The position numbers and the translations under genes are program-made. Under the pieces are notes generated by a model that did no database searches, was not told the origin of the DNA, and saw only the letters and a list, made by a program, of their open reading frames with translations. This document shows positions 37,598-46,559 of a stretch of 64,000 bases of DNA, one piece after another. This DNA is from Metabacillus halosaccharovorans (GTDB lineage: Bacteria > Bacillota > Bacilli > Bacillales > Bacillaceae): NCBI RefSeq assembly GCF_002019635.1, contig NZ_KV917372.1, forward strand, positions 248,001-312,000, given 5' to 3'. The number at the start of each line of letters is the position of its first letter. The first letter of the stretch is position 1.

Positions 37598-38593
37598 ATG
37601 CCATTGGAACTTGTCCGCAATGACCTTACAAAGATGAACGTAGATGCAATTGTTAACGCTGCAAACACAGAATTGAAAATGAGTGGAGGTGTTTGTGGTG
37701 CTATTTTTCAAGCTGCCGGCATTAATGAGTTAAAAAAAGCATGTGATGAGATTGGGAGATGTGCTGTTGGACAAGCTGTCATCACAGATGGATTTAACGT
37801 ATCTGCAAAATACATCATTCATACACCAGGACCTATTTGGAAGGGTGGTTCACATCAAGAAGCACAACTGTTGAAGAAGTCATATGAGCATTCCCTGGAG
37901 CTAGCTGAAAAATATAACTGTGAGTCGGTTGCCTTTCCATTGATTTCGACAGGTATTTATGGGTATCCAAAAGAACAGGCATTACAAATTGCTGTTTCTA
38001 CAATCAGCACGTATTTATTGCACCATGACATGCTTGTATATTTAGTTGTGTTTGATAAAACTTCATTTAAATTAAGTCAAAAACTATTTACATCAATCAA
38101 TGAATATATTGATGAGCATTTTGTTGAGGAAGCAGAAGTTACGTTTAGTCGTCGCAATGACCGTTTTGGAATGGAGTCTGAGGCTATCTTAGATGATCTC
38201 TATGAAAAACAGAGTGAGCTGGATTTTAGTCTGGCACATCTGGTAGAGGAACTGGAAGAGTCATTTTCACAGCGTCTGCTTCGACTGATTGATGAAAAAG
38301 GGATGACAGATGTTGAGACCTATAAAAGAGCAAATGTTGACCGTCGGTTGTTTTCCAAAATACGAAAAGCAACGGATTACACACCAAAAAAGAAAACAGC
38401 CATTGCTTTTGCGGTTGCGTTAAAACTAAATGAAACTGAAACAAACGATTTACTGTCTGCAGCGGGTTATACATTGTCACGCAGTAGTAAATTTGATGTG
38501 ATTATTGAATTTTTTATCCAACAAGGCAAGTATGATATTCACGAAATAAATGAAGCACTATTTGCTTTTGATCAACCTTTACTAGGCGCTTAA
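37598..38593 (+). CDS. Macro domain protein with C-terminal helical domain
   Basis: Protein of 331 residues. Residues 1-165 are a macro (ADP-ribose-binding) domain: VDAIVNAANTELKMSGGVCGAI is the NAAN/GGGV-type loop, and PLISTGIYGYPKEQAL is the second ligand loop. A Glu/Asp-rich linker follows. Residues about 225-331 form a helical domain (LLRLIDEKGMTDVETYKRAN...FSKIRKATDYTPKKKTAIAFAVALKLN...YDIHEINEALFAFDQPLLG) that I have seen attached to varied partners and that looks like a degenerate XRE-type fold. Its partner, 84 bases downstream, is a vWA protein. Likely role: reading or removing ADP-ribosylation in a stress or defence setting (inference). Confidence 0.85.
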   Translation: MPLELVRNDLTKMNVDAIVNAANTELKMSGGVCGAIFQAAGINELKKACDEIGRCAVGQAVITDGFNVSAKYIIHTPGPIWKGGSHQEAQLLKKSYEHSLELAEKYNCESVAFPLISTGIYGYPKEQALQIAVSTISTYLLHHDMLVYLVVFDKTSFKLSQKLFTSINEYIDEHFVEEAEVTFSRRNDRFGMESEAILDDLYEKQSELDFSLAHLVEELEESFSQRLLRLIDEKGMTDVETYKRANVDRRLFSKIRKATDYTPKKKTAIAFAVALKLNETETNDLLSAAGYTLSRSSKFDVIIEFFIQQGKYDIHEINEALFAFDQPLLGA

Positions 38594-38677
38594 AATGTCG
38601 CTTTCAAAGCGACCAATTCATGTTGAAATCTTAGTATCCTACATTTATAAATAATGGATAAGTGGAGGATGCAGAAG

Positions 38678-39334
38678 ATGAAAAAAAATATAACAGAAAT
38701 CGTTTTTATTTTAGACAAAAGCGGGTCTATGGCAGGACTTGAAACAGACACGATTGGTGGCTTTAATTCGATGCTAAAAAAGCAGAAAAAAGCTGGAGGA
38801 GAAGCTTTTGTCACAACTGTATTATTTAACCATCATTATGAGATTTTACATGATCGCATCAATGTTAGAGGTATTTCTCCATTGGATGAAAAGGATTATG
38901 AAGTAGGTGGGACCACTGCATTACTGGATGCAATTGGCTTTTCTATTCAAAAAATCGTCAATGTACAAAAACACACAGGTAAGGAAGAACGGGCAGATAA
39001 GGTGCTTTTCGTCATTACAACTGATGGAATGGAAAATGCAAGTAGTGAATATTCCCATACCAAAATAAAGAAAATGATACAACATCAAAAAACGAAATAT
39101 GGATGGGACTTCATCTTCCTAGGGGCGAATATTGATGCCATTGCAACGGCTGCACAGTTTGGAATTGAAGAGGACTTTGCTGTTGACTATCTTGCAGACA
39201 GTTCAGGAACAAAATTAAATTATGAGTCTGTAAGCGAAGCTGTCATAAATCTTCGGAGTGGGAAGGAAATTGATCGAAGTTGGAAAAAAGGAATTGAGCG
39301 TGATTATGAGCGTCGTTCACAAAAAAATGATTAA
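38678..39334 (+). CDS. von Willebrand factor A domain protein (TerY-like)
   Basis: Single vWA domain, 218 residues from ATG 38678; TGGAGG lies nine bases upstream, and the in-frame ATG 38654 has no site. The metal-ion-dependent adhesion site is complete: DKSGSMAG (DxSxS), GGTTALLDAIG (Thr) and TTDGMENAS (Asp). No signal peptide, so cytoplasmic. Similar small vWA proteins (TerY family) accompany stress and phosphorylation systems. Its position directly after the macro-domain gene suggests they work together. A decayed copy of its C-terminus lies at 35400. Confidence 0.87.
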   Translation: MKKNITEIVFILDKSGSMAGLETDTIGGFNSMLKKQKKAGGEAFVTTVLFNHHYEILHDRINVRGISPLDEKDYEVGGTTALLDAIGFSIQKIVNVQKHTGKEERADKVLFVITTDGMENASSEYSHTKIKKMIQHQKTKYGWDFIFLGANIDAIATAAQFGIEEDFAVDYLADSSGTKLNYESVSEAVINLRSGKEIDRSWKKGIERDYERRSQKND

Positions 39335-39392
39335 ATAAAGAGGAGATCCTTATTTGTTATAAATTAGAGATAAATTTATATTAGAAGAAAGT

Positions 39393-39428
39393 AATTCCCC
39401 GCCTCGATATTAAGCGGGGAATTTTTTT
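39393..39428 (+). terminator. Rho-independent terminator
   Basis: AATTCCCCGC, loop, GCGGGGAATT and T7; closes the macro-vWA unit. Confidence 0.9.
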
Positions 39429-39500
39429 ATCCGGGTGAATCTAGTTCGTTTATTTAAAAATATAATTTATGTCTACCTAAGTTTACTGTTTCCAATAAAT

Positions 39501-39531
39501 GGTGGACCATTTGACCTGTCCCTCTGTCCCA
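39501..39531. repeat. Degenerate GGGAC-family repeat
   Basis: GGTGGACCATTTGACCTGTCCCTCTGTCCC shares the CCTGTCCCTCTG core with the other copies but its left arm has decayed. Confidence 0.45.
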
Positions 39532-39582
39532 ACTGGATATTTATGTTAAAATTTGAAATGAAGGTTGAAAGGGGGGATGTTT

Positions 39583-40341
39583 ATGTTAGTTGTTATTGCG
39601 GCTTTGTTTTTTATAGGTATTATATCTATTTCTTATCATCAAGTCGTTTTTTCGTCTTTTGTATTTATTGGATTCCTATTTTTGTTTATTACCAATAAGG
39701 AAAAGCGATTTATAACTTCTCTATTGTTATCATTTTTAATTAGTTTTGTCATATTTATCGTTTCTAATCATTTCATTGATGCGTTGACAATTTCAAAGGA
39801 ATTCAAGATTATTGTTAATCGTCTTTTGCTTGTTGTGATTCTAATAGGAATCGTATTTCATTTACTTCTCTACAAGAAGAAAGTGTCTTGGTATAATTCA
39901 AAACCTGATTGGAAAGATCCGATTATCTTGCCGTTTCATAAGATTAATATATTTTGGTTTTGGATGATTGGAATAGTAGTTAATGGAATAGTATATTTAT
40001 ATTTTATTGTTCAAAAAGATGTAGATTATATCGCATCGCTTTTCTGGTTTTGTCTATTTTTTTCTCTGATAAATGCAGTTTTAGAGGAAGTTATTTGGAG
40101 AGGGGTTATGCTTTCGGCTATCAGTGAAAACACATCGAGAGGGTTTGCTGTCTTAATTACAAGTGTTGGTTTTGGACTTCTCCATCTTGCAATTGGTTTT
40201 TCTATTCCCCTTAGTTTGTTGATTTCAGTTGCAGGAGTCATATACGCAATAATCACACTTAAAACAAACAGCATCTATCCGAGTATTATTTTTCATATCG
40301 TCATTAATATTGGAATGGTATACAGCGGATTTATTATTTAG
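39583..40341 (+). CDS. CPBP family intramembrane metalloprotease
   Basis: Integral membrane protein of 252 residues with about seven hydrophobic segments. I start at ATG 39583, six bases after AAAGGGGGG. The CPBP (Abi, Rce1-like) motifs are present: NAVLEEVIWRG (EExxxR) near 170, FGLLHLAIG (His, motif 2) near 205 and SIIFHIVIN (His, motif 3) near 240. Family members cleave within membranes and some give bacteriocin self-immunity; no bacteriocin gene is evident beside it. A terminator follows. Confidence 0.88.
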   Translation: MLVVIAALFFIGIISISYHQVVFSSFVFIGFLFLFITNKEKRFITSLLLSFLISFVIFIVSNHFIDALTISKEFKIIVNRLLLVVILIGIVFHLLLYKKKVSWYNSKPDWKDPIILPFHKINIFWFWMIGIVVNGIVYLYFIVQKDVDYIASLFWFCLFFSLINAVLEEVIWRGVMLSAISENTSRGFAVLITSVGFGLLHLAIGFSIPLSLLISVAGVIYAIITLKTNSIYPSIIFHIVINIGMVYSGFII

Positions 40342-40498
40342 GGTACATATATTAGCTAAAAAAATAAGCTCTGGCAGAAAGATGTTAACATTTTCAGTTA
40401 AAGTGAACAAATATAGGAAAGGACTCGGCAAGTACTCTACGAACTTGTGGTGTTTTATTTTAAAAAAGAACTAAATCTGATCTCGTTTTTGGACAATA

Positions 40499-40527
40499 AC
40501 AGCCATTATATTTGGCTGTGTTTTTTT
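40499..40527 (+). terminator. Rho-independent terminator
   Basis: ACAGCCA, short loop, TGGCTGT then GTTTTTTT, about 160 bases after the protease gene. Confidence 0.8.
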
Positions 40528-40659
40528 GTGAATTTTTCATCCTCAATCAGTATAGTTCCTCTTAAGACAGATGCTTTTCCTAATGAACGAGAGTAGGCTT
40601 TCTTAGAACATCCCATATGGTTTTCGAAAAAAAGTTATCAGAAAATTATAAACAAACCA

Positions 40660-40688
40660 TTGACCTATGACATCATATGATGTACTAT
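40660..40688 (+). promoter_or_regulatory. frl operon promoter
   Basis: TTGACC (40660-40665), 17-base spacer, TACTAT (40683-40688): sigma-A type. The perfect palindrome described next fills the spacer. The start codon lies about 100 bases downstream. Confidence 0.75.
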
Positions 40689-40718
40689 AACCTTATAGAT
40701 GATGTTATATGACATCAT
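40670..40718. promoter_or_regulatory. Tandem FrlR-type operators
   Basis: Site 1 is the perfect 14-base palindrome ACATCATATGATGT at 40670-40683, between -35 and -10. Site 2 at 40699-40718 has arms ATGATGT and ACATCAT around TATATG, covering the likely transcription start. Both share the ATGATGT/ACATCAT half-site. The GntR-type regulator at the end of the operon is the obvious ligand; binding would occlude RNA polymerase. Confidence 0.7.
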
Positions 40719-40793
40719 AATATCTTAGAGTGGTAGCTGAAGACAAAAAATTCACTACCAATCTAAGTTAAAACTAGAGGGGAGAGGTAAAGT

Positions 40794-41768
40794 ATGAAAA
40801 AAGAACATGTAGAACAAATTGAAAACGTTATCAGTGCTGTGAAAGGGAAGGATATTAAAAACATATTCTTCGTGGCTTGTGGCGGTTCAATGGCAGCGCT
40901 TTCGCTAGGGGATTATTTTATTACGAAGGATACTGACATGCCAAGCTTTGTTTATACATCAAATGAATTTATTCATCGTGCACCAAAAGCATTAGGTGAA
41001 AACAGTCTTGTCATACTAAGATCTCATTCAGGTACAACGCCGGAAACAGTTGGAGCTGCTACATATGCTAGAGAACAAGGTGCCCTAACTGTTACAATTT
41101 CAATGGAAGTTGAATCTCCTCTGTGTCAAGAATCAGAATATATTATTCATTACAATTACAAAGATGGCTCAGATGCAATTGATGGCGAAATAGGGATGTA
41201 CTACACGTTACTCTTTAAATTGCTTCATCAATTCACCGGGGAAGAAAAATACCTTCGTGGTGTAGACCAATTATCTAAGCTAGGTCAATTAATAGAAAGC
41301 AACCAGGCAAAGCATAAGGATGTTGCTGACGCTTTTGGAAAGAAATATAAGCGTGATAAAGTGATTTACACTATGGCAAGTGGAGCGTATATTCATCATG
41401 CTTATTCATTCACTAGTTGCTTGTTGATGGAAATGCTTTGGATTCACTCAAATGCTATTCATGCAGGAGAATATTTCCATGGACCATTTGAAGTCACGGA
41501 TGATGATGTACCATTTTTAGTTGTAGTTGGAGAGGGACCAAGTACACCACTTGATCAACGTGCTCTTGATTTTGTCACAAAATACAGCGACAAAATTGAG
41601 GTTGTTAACGTGAAAGAGTTTGATTACAGTGGCGTAGACGAAGATCTTAAAGAGTACTTTGGGTCAGCATTAGCAGGTCCTGTATTACGCTTATACGCTG
41701 ATGGTTTAGCTGAACATACTGGACACCCATTATCAGTACGAAGATATATGTGGAAAATGGACTATTAA
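40794..41768 (+). CDS. frlB: Fructosamine 6-phosphate deglycase (SIS domain)
   Basis: Sugar-isomerase-type enzyme of 324 residues with two SIS domains: FVACGGSMAALSLGDYF near 23 and LRSHSGTTPETVGAA near 78 (phosphosugar-binding Ser residues), then ASGAYIHHAYSF near 198. It splits fructosamine 6-phosphates (phosphorylated Amadori products) into glucose 6-phosphate and the free amino acid. The gene order SBP, permease, permease, PfkB kinase, GntR downstream is exactly that of the frl operon. GGGGAGAGG precedes the ATG. GlmS is excluded because the amidotransferase half is absent. Confidence 0.92.
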   Translation: MKKEHVEQIENVISAVKGKDIKNIFFVACGGSMAALSLGDYFITKDTDMPSFVYTSNEFIHRAPKALGENSLVILRSHSGTTPETVGAATYAREQGALTVTISMEVESPLCQESEYIIHYNYKDGSDAIDGEIGMYYTLLFKLLHQFTGEEKYLRGVDQLSKLGQLIESNQAKHKDVADAFGKKYKRDKVIYTMASGAYIHHAYSFTSCLLMEMLWIHSNAIHAGEYFHGPFEVTDDDVPFLVVVGEGPSTPLDQRALDFVTKYSDKIEVVNVKEFDYSGVDEDLKEYFGSALAGPVLRLYADGLAEHTGHPLSVRRYMWKMDY

Positions 41769-41803
41769 TAGAATAAAAATTGGTTACGGGGAGGAAATAA
41801 TGA

Positions 41804-43087
41804 ATGAGAAAGTTTTTAAGCTTTTTAGTTATTATTTTAGCTAGCTCTATGTTTTTAGCAGCATGTTCTTCCTCCAATGAAAGCAATGGCGAAGCATCTA
41901 ATGGTGATCAAGTGGTGATTGATTTCTTTCATAGATGGCCAAATGAACCTAGAAAATCATTTTATGATGAAAAAATTGCAGAATTTGAAAAGCTGCATCC
42001 TAATGTAAAAATTAATGTTGATTCTGTTTTGAATGATTCTTATAAAGAAAAGATTAGAGTACTTGTTTCAAATGATGATCTTCCTGATGTTTTCACCTCA
42101 TGGTCTGATACATTTGCCGCAAATCTAGTAAGTTCCGAACGTATTATGGAGCTAAATGACATCATGGCGGAGGATACAGAGTGGTCAGGAAATATTATTG
42201 AGTCCCAATATGCCGGATTTACATTTGATGATGTGACATATGGAATACCATTTACTGTTGATGGTAAAGCGTTCTTTTATAACAAACAGATATTTGAAGA
42301 ACATCATATAGCGGTACCAGAGTCATATGAGGAACTTATTAATGCGTTAGATCAACTAAAGAAAGCCGGCTATGAAACACCAGTTGTAGAAGGTTTAACA
42401 AATGGTTGGGCAATTTCTCATTACATGGGAACGATCTTTGATAGAGTTATAGAAAATGATGTCCTGCTTAAAGACTACAACATCGAGACGGGTGAATATA
42501 CAGATCCAGGATATATTCGCGGGCTGGAAATCTTTAAAGAATTAACCTCCTACATGGGTGAAGTTTCAACAGCTATTGACCATGAAGCAGCTCGAAACAT
42601 GTTTGCGGCTGGTGAAGTTCCAGTTCTTTATATGCAATTTGCAGAGGTTGGATATGTAGAAGAAGCTGGGGATGTGGAGTTTGGGTTCTTTAATTTCCCT
42701 GCAGTTGAAGATGGAGAAGGAAGACCTAAATCCCTTACTGGTGCACCTGAAGGATGGATGTTAAGTAAAAATGCTCCACCTGAAGCCGTAGAGTTTTTAA
42801 AATTCCTGACTTCAGAGGAAACGGCTAAAGCATTTACAAAAGCTGATGGACAGTTGAACGCGATTAAAGGAGGAGTAACGGAAGAAACCTCCAATCCAAC
42901 AAGTCTGGAAGCCTATCAAATTATTCTGGATGCATCCGATTCGACTCCTTGGTTTGATAATGCAGTGGATATAACAATTGCTGATATTTTCATGAGAGGT
43001 GGTCAAGAATTAGCAACCGGTCAAACGACACCAGAAGAAATTATGAAAAAAGTACAGGAAGCATCTGCTAAATTACGTAACCAATAA
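41804..43087 (+). CDS. frlO: ABC transporter substrate-binding lipoprotein (fructosamines)
   Basis: Extracellular solute-binding protein family 1 of 427 residues. The signal peptide ends in a LAAC lipobox with Cys21. The mature part has the sugar-binding features FHRWPNEPRKSF, GIPFTVDGKAFFYNKQIFEEHHI and LTGAPEGWMLSKNAPPEAVEFLKFL. Start ATG 41804 has GGGGAGG ten bases upstream. It follows the deglycase by 35 bases. It delivers fructosamines to the two permeases; as in B. subtilis no dedicated ATPase gene is in the operon, so a shared ATPase such as MsmX-type would be needed. Confidence 0.9.
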   Translation: MRKFLSFLVIILASSMFLAACSSSNESNGEASNGDQVVIDFFHRWPNEPRKSFYDEKIAEFEKLHPNVKINVDSVLNDSYKEKIRVLVSNDDLPDVFTSWSDTFAANLVSSERIMELNDIMAEDTEWSGNIIESQYAGFTFDDVTYGIPFTVDGKAFFYNKQIFEEHHIAVPESYEELINALDQLKKAGYETPVVEGLTNGWAISHYMGTIFDRVIENDVLLKDYNIETGEYTDPGYIRGLEIFKELTSYMGEVSTAIDHEAARNMFAAGEVPVLYMQFAEVGYVEEAGDVEFGFFNFPAVEDGEGRPKSLTGAPEGWMLSKNAPPEAVEFLKFLTSEETAKAFTKADGQLNAIKGGVTEETSNPTSLEAYQIILDASDSTPWFDNAVDITIADIFMRGGQELATGQTTPEEIMKKVQEASAKLRNQ

Positions 43088-43093
43088 AAAAAG

Positions 43094-43135
43094 AGAATTG
43101 CCCTAACTAAGATATGAAAAAGTTAGGGCAATTCT
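43094..43135 (+). promoter_or_regulatory. Intercistronic stem-loop between frlO and frlN
   Basis: AGAATTGCCCTAACT (43094-43108), 12-base loop, AGTTAGGGCAATTCT (43121-43135): 15 perfect pairs without a T run. Such structures usually stabilise or partly terminate the upstream binding-protein message. Confidence 0.85.
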
Positions 43136-43160
43136 TGAAAATAAGGGCGGGGGGTTTGAA

Positions 43161-44045
43161 ATGAAGCTAAAAAAGGCGAAAATAACACCAATCTTATTCA
43201 TGTTACCTACCATTTTATTTTTAGGACTATTTATCTACATACCACTTATTCAAAACTTTTATAATAGTTTTTTTGAATTTAGTGTATTTTCTCAGTCGAA
43301 AGAGTTTGTTGGTTTCAGTAAAATAAAAGAATTACTTGTTGATGAGGTAGTCTTCATTGCATTAAACAATAATGTCAAATATGCCATCATTTCCGTGTTA
43401 CTGCAAGTGTTCTTTGCGTTAGTACTAGCTGCTATTTTAGAGGATAAATTTTTTAGACGCTTCGCTCCAGCTTTACGGGTTATTTATTTTATGCCGGTTA
43501 TGATTTCAATCTCTGTTATTGCCTTATTATTTGGATTTGTCTATAATCCCCAAATTGGGTTATTAAATAGTTTCCTAGAACTCGTTGGATTAGATCATTT
43601 TGCAAAGCCGTGGTTAGGTAATTCAACAACGGCCATCTATAGTGTGATCGCCATGTCCCAATGGCAAAGTATTGGGCTTATTACGATGTTGTTTATCGTT
43701 GCGATTCAGAAAATTCCAAAGGATTTATATGAAGCTGCAGAGATAGATGGTGCTGGAAAAATACGAAGATTCTTTAGTGTAACAGTGCCACAAGTAAAAG
43801 AAGCGATGTTTGTTAACTTATTAGTGACTGTGACAGGATCGATTCTAGTATTTAATGAACCTTATATTCTCACAAATGGCGGCCCGGGAAATAGTTCTAT
43901 CACATTAGCGGTTCACATGTATCAAACAGGCTTCATTAAAGATGACATGGGCTATGCATCAACGCTAGCAACTCTTATCTTCTTACTATCTGCTGCATTT
44001 GCGCTTATACAAATCAAAGTATCGAAAACAGGGAAGGAGGATTGA
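43161..44045 (+). CDS. frlN: ABC transporter permease (fructosamines), MalF-like
   Basis: Inner-membrane permease of 294 residues with six predicted helices. The EAA loop is visible as DLYEAAEIDGAGKIRRFFSVTVPQ near 190, which contacts the ATPase. The N-terminal FMLPTILFLGLFIYIPLIQNFYNSFFEF is the typical MalF/UgpA-like start. It overlaps the start region of frlM. Confidence 0.92.
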   Translation: MKLKKAKITPILFMLPTILFLGLFIYIPLIQNFYNSFFEFSVFSQSKEFVGFSKIKELLVDEVVFIALNNNVKYAIISVLLQVFFALVLAAILEDKFFRRFAPALRVIYFMPVMISISVIALLFGFVYNPQIGLLNSFLELVGLDHFAKPWLGNSTTAIYSVIAMSQWQSIGLITMLFIVAIQKIPKDLYEAAEIDGAGKIRRFFSVTVPQVKEAMFVNLLVTVTGSILVFNEPYILTNGGPGNSSITLAVHMYQTGFIKDDMGYASTLATLIFLLSAAFALIQIKVSKTGKED

Positions 44046-44050
44046 AAGAC

Positions 44051-44941
44051 ATGTTAAAAACAAATATAAAGAAGTCAACATTCCCGAGTACCCTTCCTAC
44101 AAATAAAATGAAAACCTCAGTTCAATCAAGAATCACCAAAAATATCGTCTTGCTCGGTTTACTGAGCTTTGCGGTTATTATTCTCTATCCACTATTTTGG
44201 ATGTTGATCTCATCATTTAAAAGTTATCAGGAAATCTACAGTAATGTGTGGGCTTTACCAACAGAATGGAAATTTGAAAACTATTCGTTGGCATGGTCGA
44301 AAGGGATTTCGAGTTATTTTATCAATAGTGTTTATGTAACCGCTTTAACGATTATCTTAACTGTTATAATAGGATCGATGGCTGCGTTCGTCATATCCAG
44401 ATATAAAAATCGATGGGTTGACGCGTCACTCTTATTTATAATTGGCGGGTTAATGATGAACCCACAAGTTGCCTTAATCCCTTTATTTGAAATCTTAACA
44501 ATCACAAACTTATTAGATACACATTGGGCACTTATTTTGACCTATGTAGCCTATCGATTACCTTTAACCATTATATTGATTCGGGCTTTCTTTTTAACAG
44601 TACCAAAAGAGTTATCTGAATCAGCTTTGATGGATGGGTGTACGGAATTTGGTATTTATTGGCGTATTTATTTGCCAATATCATTACCTATTGTCGTAAC
44701 ATCTGTTATCTTAACCGCATATTTCGCTTGGAATGAATTCTTATTCGCGACCGTTTTCATTAATTCCAGTGAATTAAAAACGATTCCATCCGGTTTAATG
44801 GTCTTTCGAGATGCTCTCCGGACAGACTGGGGCGTATTGCTATCAGGTATGGTGATCGCAACAGTCCCAATGATTGTTCTACTTATCTTCTTACAAAAAT
44901 ATTTGGTTAGGGGTCTTGCAGAAGGATCTGTGAAAGGATGA
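44051..44941 (+). CDS. frlM: ABC transporter permease (fructosamines), MalG-like
   Basis: Inner-membrane permease of 296 residues. I choose ATG 44051, ten bases after GGAAGGAGG; the in-frame TTG 44042 is too close to that site. EAA loop ELSESALMDGCTEFGIYWRIYLPIS near 195; C-terminal FLQKYLVRGLAEGSVKG is the typical MalG/UgpE ending. Partner of the preceding permease; the site lies inside the 3' end of frlN, so translation is coupled. Confidence 0.92.
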   Translation: MLKTNIKKSTFPSTLPTNKMKTSVQSRITKNIVLLGLLSFAVIILYPLFWMLISSFKSYQEIYSNVWALPTEWKFENYSLAWSKGISSYFINSVYVTALTIILTVIIGSMAAFVISRYKNRWVDASLLFIIGGLMMNPQVALIPLFEILTITNLLDTHWALILTYVAYRLPLTIILIRAFFLTVPKELSESALMDGCTEFGIYWRIYLPISLPIVVTSVILTAYFAWNEFLFATVFINSSELKTIPSGLMVFRDALRTDWGVLLSGMVIATVPMIVLLIFLQKYLVRGLAEGSVKG

Positions 44942-44947
44942 TAAATT

Positions 44948-45772
44948 ATGAAACTAATAACAATCGGTGATAACGTAGTTGACTGCTACTTGGATCAAAA
45001 TAAATATTATCCCGGTGGTAATTGTGTCAATGTAGCCGTAAACGCCAAACGAAATGGGGCTAGTGAAGTTTCTTATATTGGTATATTTGGAAACGATGAG
45101 CCTGCGAATCATATTAAGTATGTACTAAGCCAAGAAGACATCGATTATCGTTTTTCACGCGACGGTTCGGGTATTACAGGACAGCCACAAGTGACATTAA
45201 CAGAAGATCATGACCGTGTATTTGTTGGAGGGCCTAAAAATACCGTACAGCATAGATTAAAAATTCAGCTCGTTCAAGAAGAGCTGGATTATATAAAAAC
45301 CTTTGATTTAAGTCATGTGAGCTGCTATTCCTCCATGGAAAGTGAACTACCTAAATTGTCACAAGTGTCCAAAATCTCGTTTGATTTTTCAAATAGGAAG
45401 GACCTACCTTATATTGAATCGATTGCTCCATATATTTCTTATGCTTTTTTTTCAGCTGCTGAGCTTTCAGAAAAAGAGGTCGAACGTTTCATTAAAGATT
45501 TAAGGACTTTTCAATTTGAAATCATTGGATTGACGAGAGGAGGAAGGCCGGCGATTTTTATCAAAAATGGAGAGACTTACGAGCAGAAGGTAAAGAAAAT
45601 TAATGTAGTTGACACAATGGGGGCAGGTGACAGCTTAATCGCAGGCTTTTTAACTTCTTTTATAAGTGGTGATGACATAGAAGTGGCGATTGCGAAAGGA
45701 ACAAGCTCTGCCGAAAAAACATGCCAAGAATACGGTGGATTCGGTTACCCAAAAGAAATACAAAAAGTTTAA
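44948..45772 (+). CDS. frlD: Fructosamine kinase (PfkB family)
   Basis: PfkB/ribokinase-fold kinase of 274 residues. N-terminal GDNVVDCYLDQNKYYPGGNCVNVAVNA contains the substrate-binding GGN; the C-terminal VVDTMGAGDSLIAGFL holds the catalytic Asp and anion hole. It phosphorylates imported fructosamines at C6 for FrlB. It begins six bases after frlM. Confidence 0.92.
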   Translation: MKLITIGDNVVDCYLDQNKYYPGGNCVNVAVNAKRNGASEVSYIGIFGNDEPANHIKYVLSQEDIDYRFSRDGSGITGQPQVTLTEDHDRVFVGGPKNTVQHRLKIQLVQEELDYIKTFDLSHVSCYSSMESELPKLSQVSKISFDFSNRKDLPYIESIAPYISYAFFSAAELSEKEVERFIKDLRTFQFEIIGLTRGGRPAIFIKNGETYEQKVKKINVVDTMGAGDSLIAGFLTSFISGDDIEVAIAKGTSSAEKTCQEYGGFGYPKEIQKV

Positions 45773-45831
45773 CGGCTATCCAAAGTTATTGTATAATTAA
45801 TGGTAACGTTAAACATATAGGAGCGAACGTA

Positions 45832-46557
45832 ATGAGTAACCGCGATCAAATTCAAAATTATTTATATGAAGAAATTATGACCGGTATTAAACAATATATT
45901 GAATCAAATCAGCTAAACCAAGGTGATCAGATTCCGACTGAAGCGGAATTATGTGACATTTTTCAGGCGAGCAGAATTTCCATTCGACGTGCAATAAAAG
46001 AATTAGTAGACGAAGGAGTTCTTCAAATTATTCGGGGAAAAGGTACATTTGTGAATACAGTCCGTAAAGAAATTCACCTTTTACATTTTCAGGGATACAC
46101 CGAAGGCTTGACGACAAAAAGTGATTTTATTAAAAAAGACATTATATCAATGGAGAAAATAAAGGGTACACCCCATATAAATCATAAATTTAACAATAAA
46201 TTCGATGAGTACATTGAATTGGTGAGAAAAGTCTATCGAAATGACCAAATTTTAAGCTTGGATTATGCCTATTTTCCAACAGCACTTTATCCCTCAATTG
46301 AAGATAAAATAACATCAGAATGTTCAACCTTTAAGATTATAAACGACGAGTATGGAATAAAGTTCAAAAAAGTGTGTAAAGATCTGGAATTTGTCCATCC
46401 AACAGAAGAGGTGCAAAAGCACCTAGAAGTCAATCGAATGACACCTATCATTCTAGTAGACAAAATTATTTACAACGAAGAATCAATCCCTGTCCATTAT
46501 TCAAACTACCATCTAATCGCAGATCGGGTGAAGTTACGACTGGAGACGGATTACTGA
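45832..46557 (+). CDS. frlR: GntR family (HutC/UTRA) transcriptional regulator
   Basis: Regulator of 241 residues. ATG 45832 with TAGGAG eight bases upstream is preferred over codons further 5' in the frame. The N-terminal winged helix (IPTEAELCDIFQASRISIRRAIKELVDEGVLQIIRGKGTFV) recognises DNA; residues 90-241 form a UTRA effector domain. In B. subtilis frlR is separate from the operon; here it is the last gene on the same strand, 59 bases after frlD, with a possible own promoter. It is the natural candidate for binding the ATGATGT/ACATCAT operators upstream of frlB. Confidence 0.9.
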   Translation: MSNRDQIQNYLYEEIMTGIKQYIESNQLNQGDQIPTEAELCDIFQASRISIRRAIKELVDEGVLQIIRGKGTFVNTVRKEIHLLHFQGYTEGLTTKSDFIKKDIISMEKIKGTPHINHKFNNKFDEYIELVRKVYRNDQILSLDYAYFPTALYPSIEDKITSECSTFKIINDEYGIKFKKVCKDLEFVHPTEEVQKHLEVNRMTPIILVDKIIYNEESIPVHYSNYHLIADRVKLRLETDY

Positions 46558-46559
46558 AT

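Noticed and set aside
39435-39698. Reading frame of 87 codons before the CPBP protease
   Set aside because: It overlaps the protease start in another frame, has no ribosome site and no recognisable domain.
40794-41768. SIS protein as glucosamine-6-phosphate synthase
   Set aside because: The N-terminal amidotransferase half is missing and the operon is frl-type.
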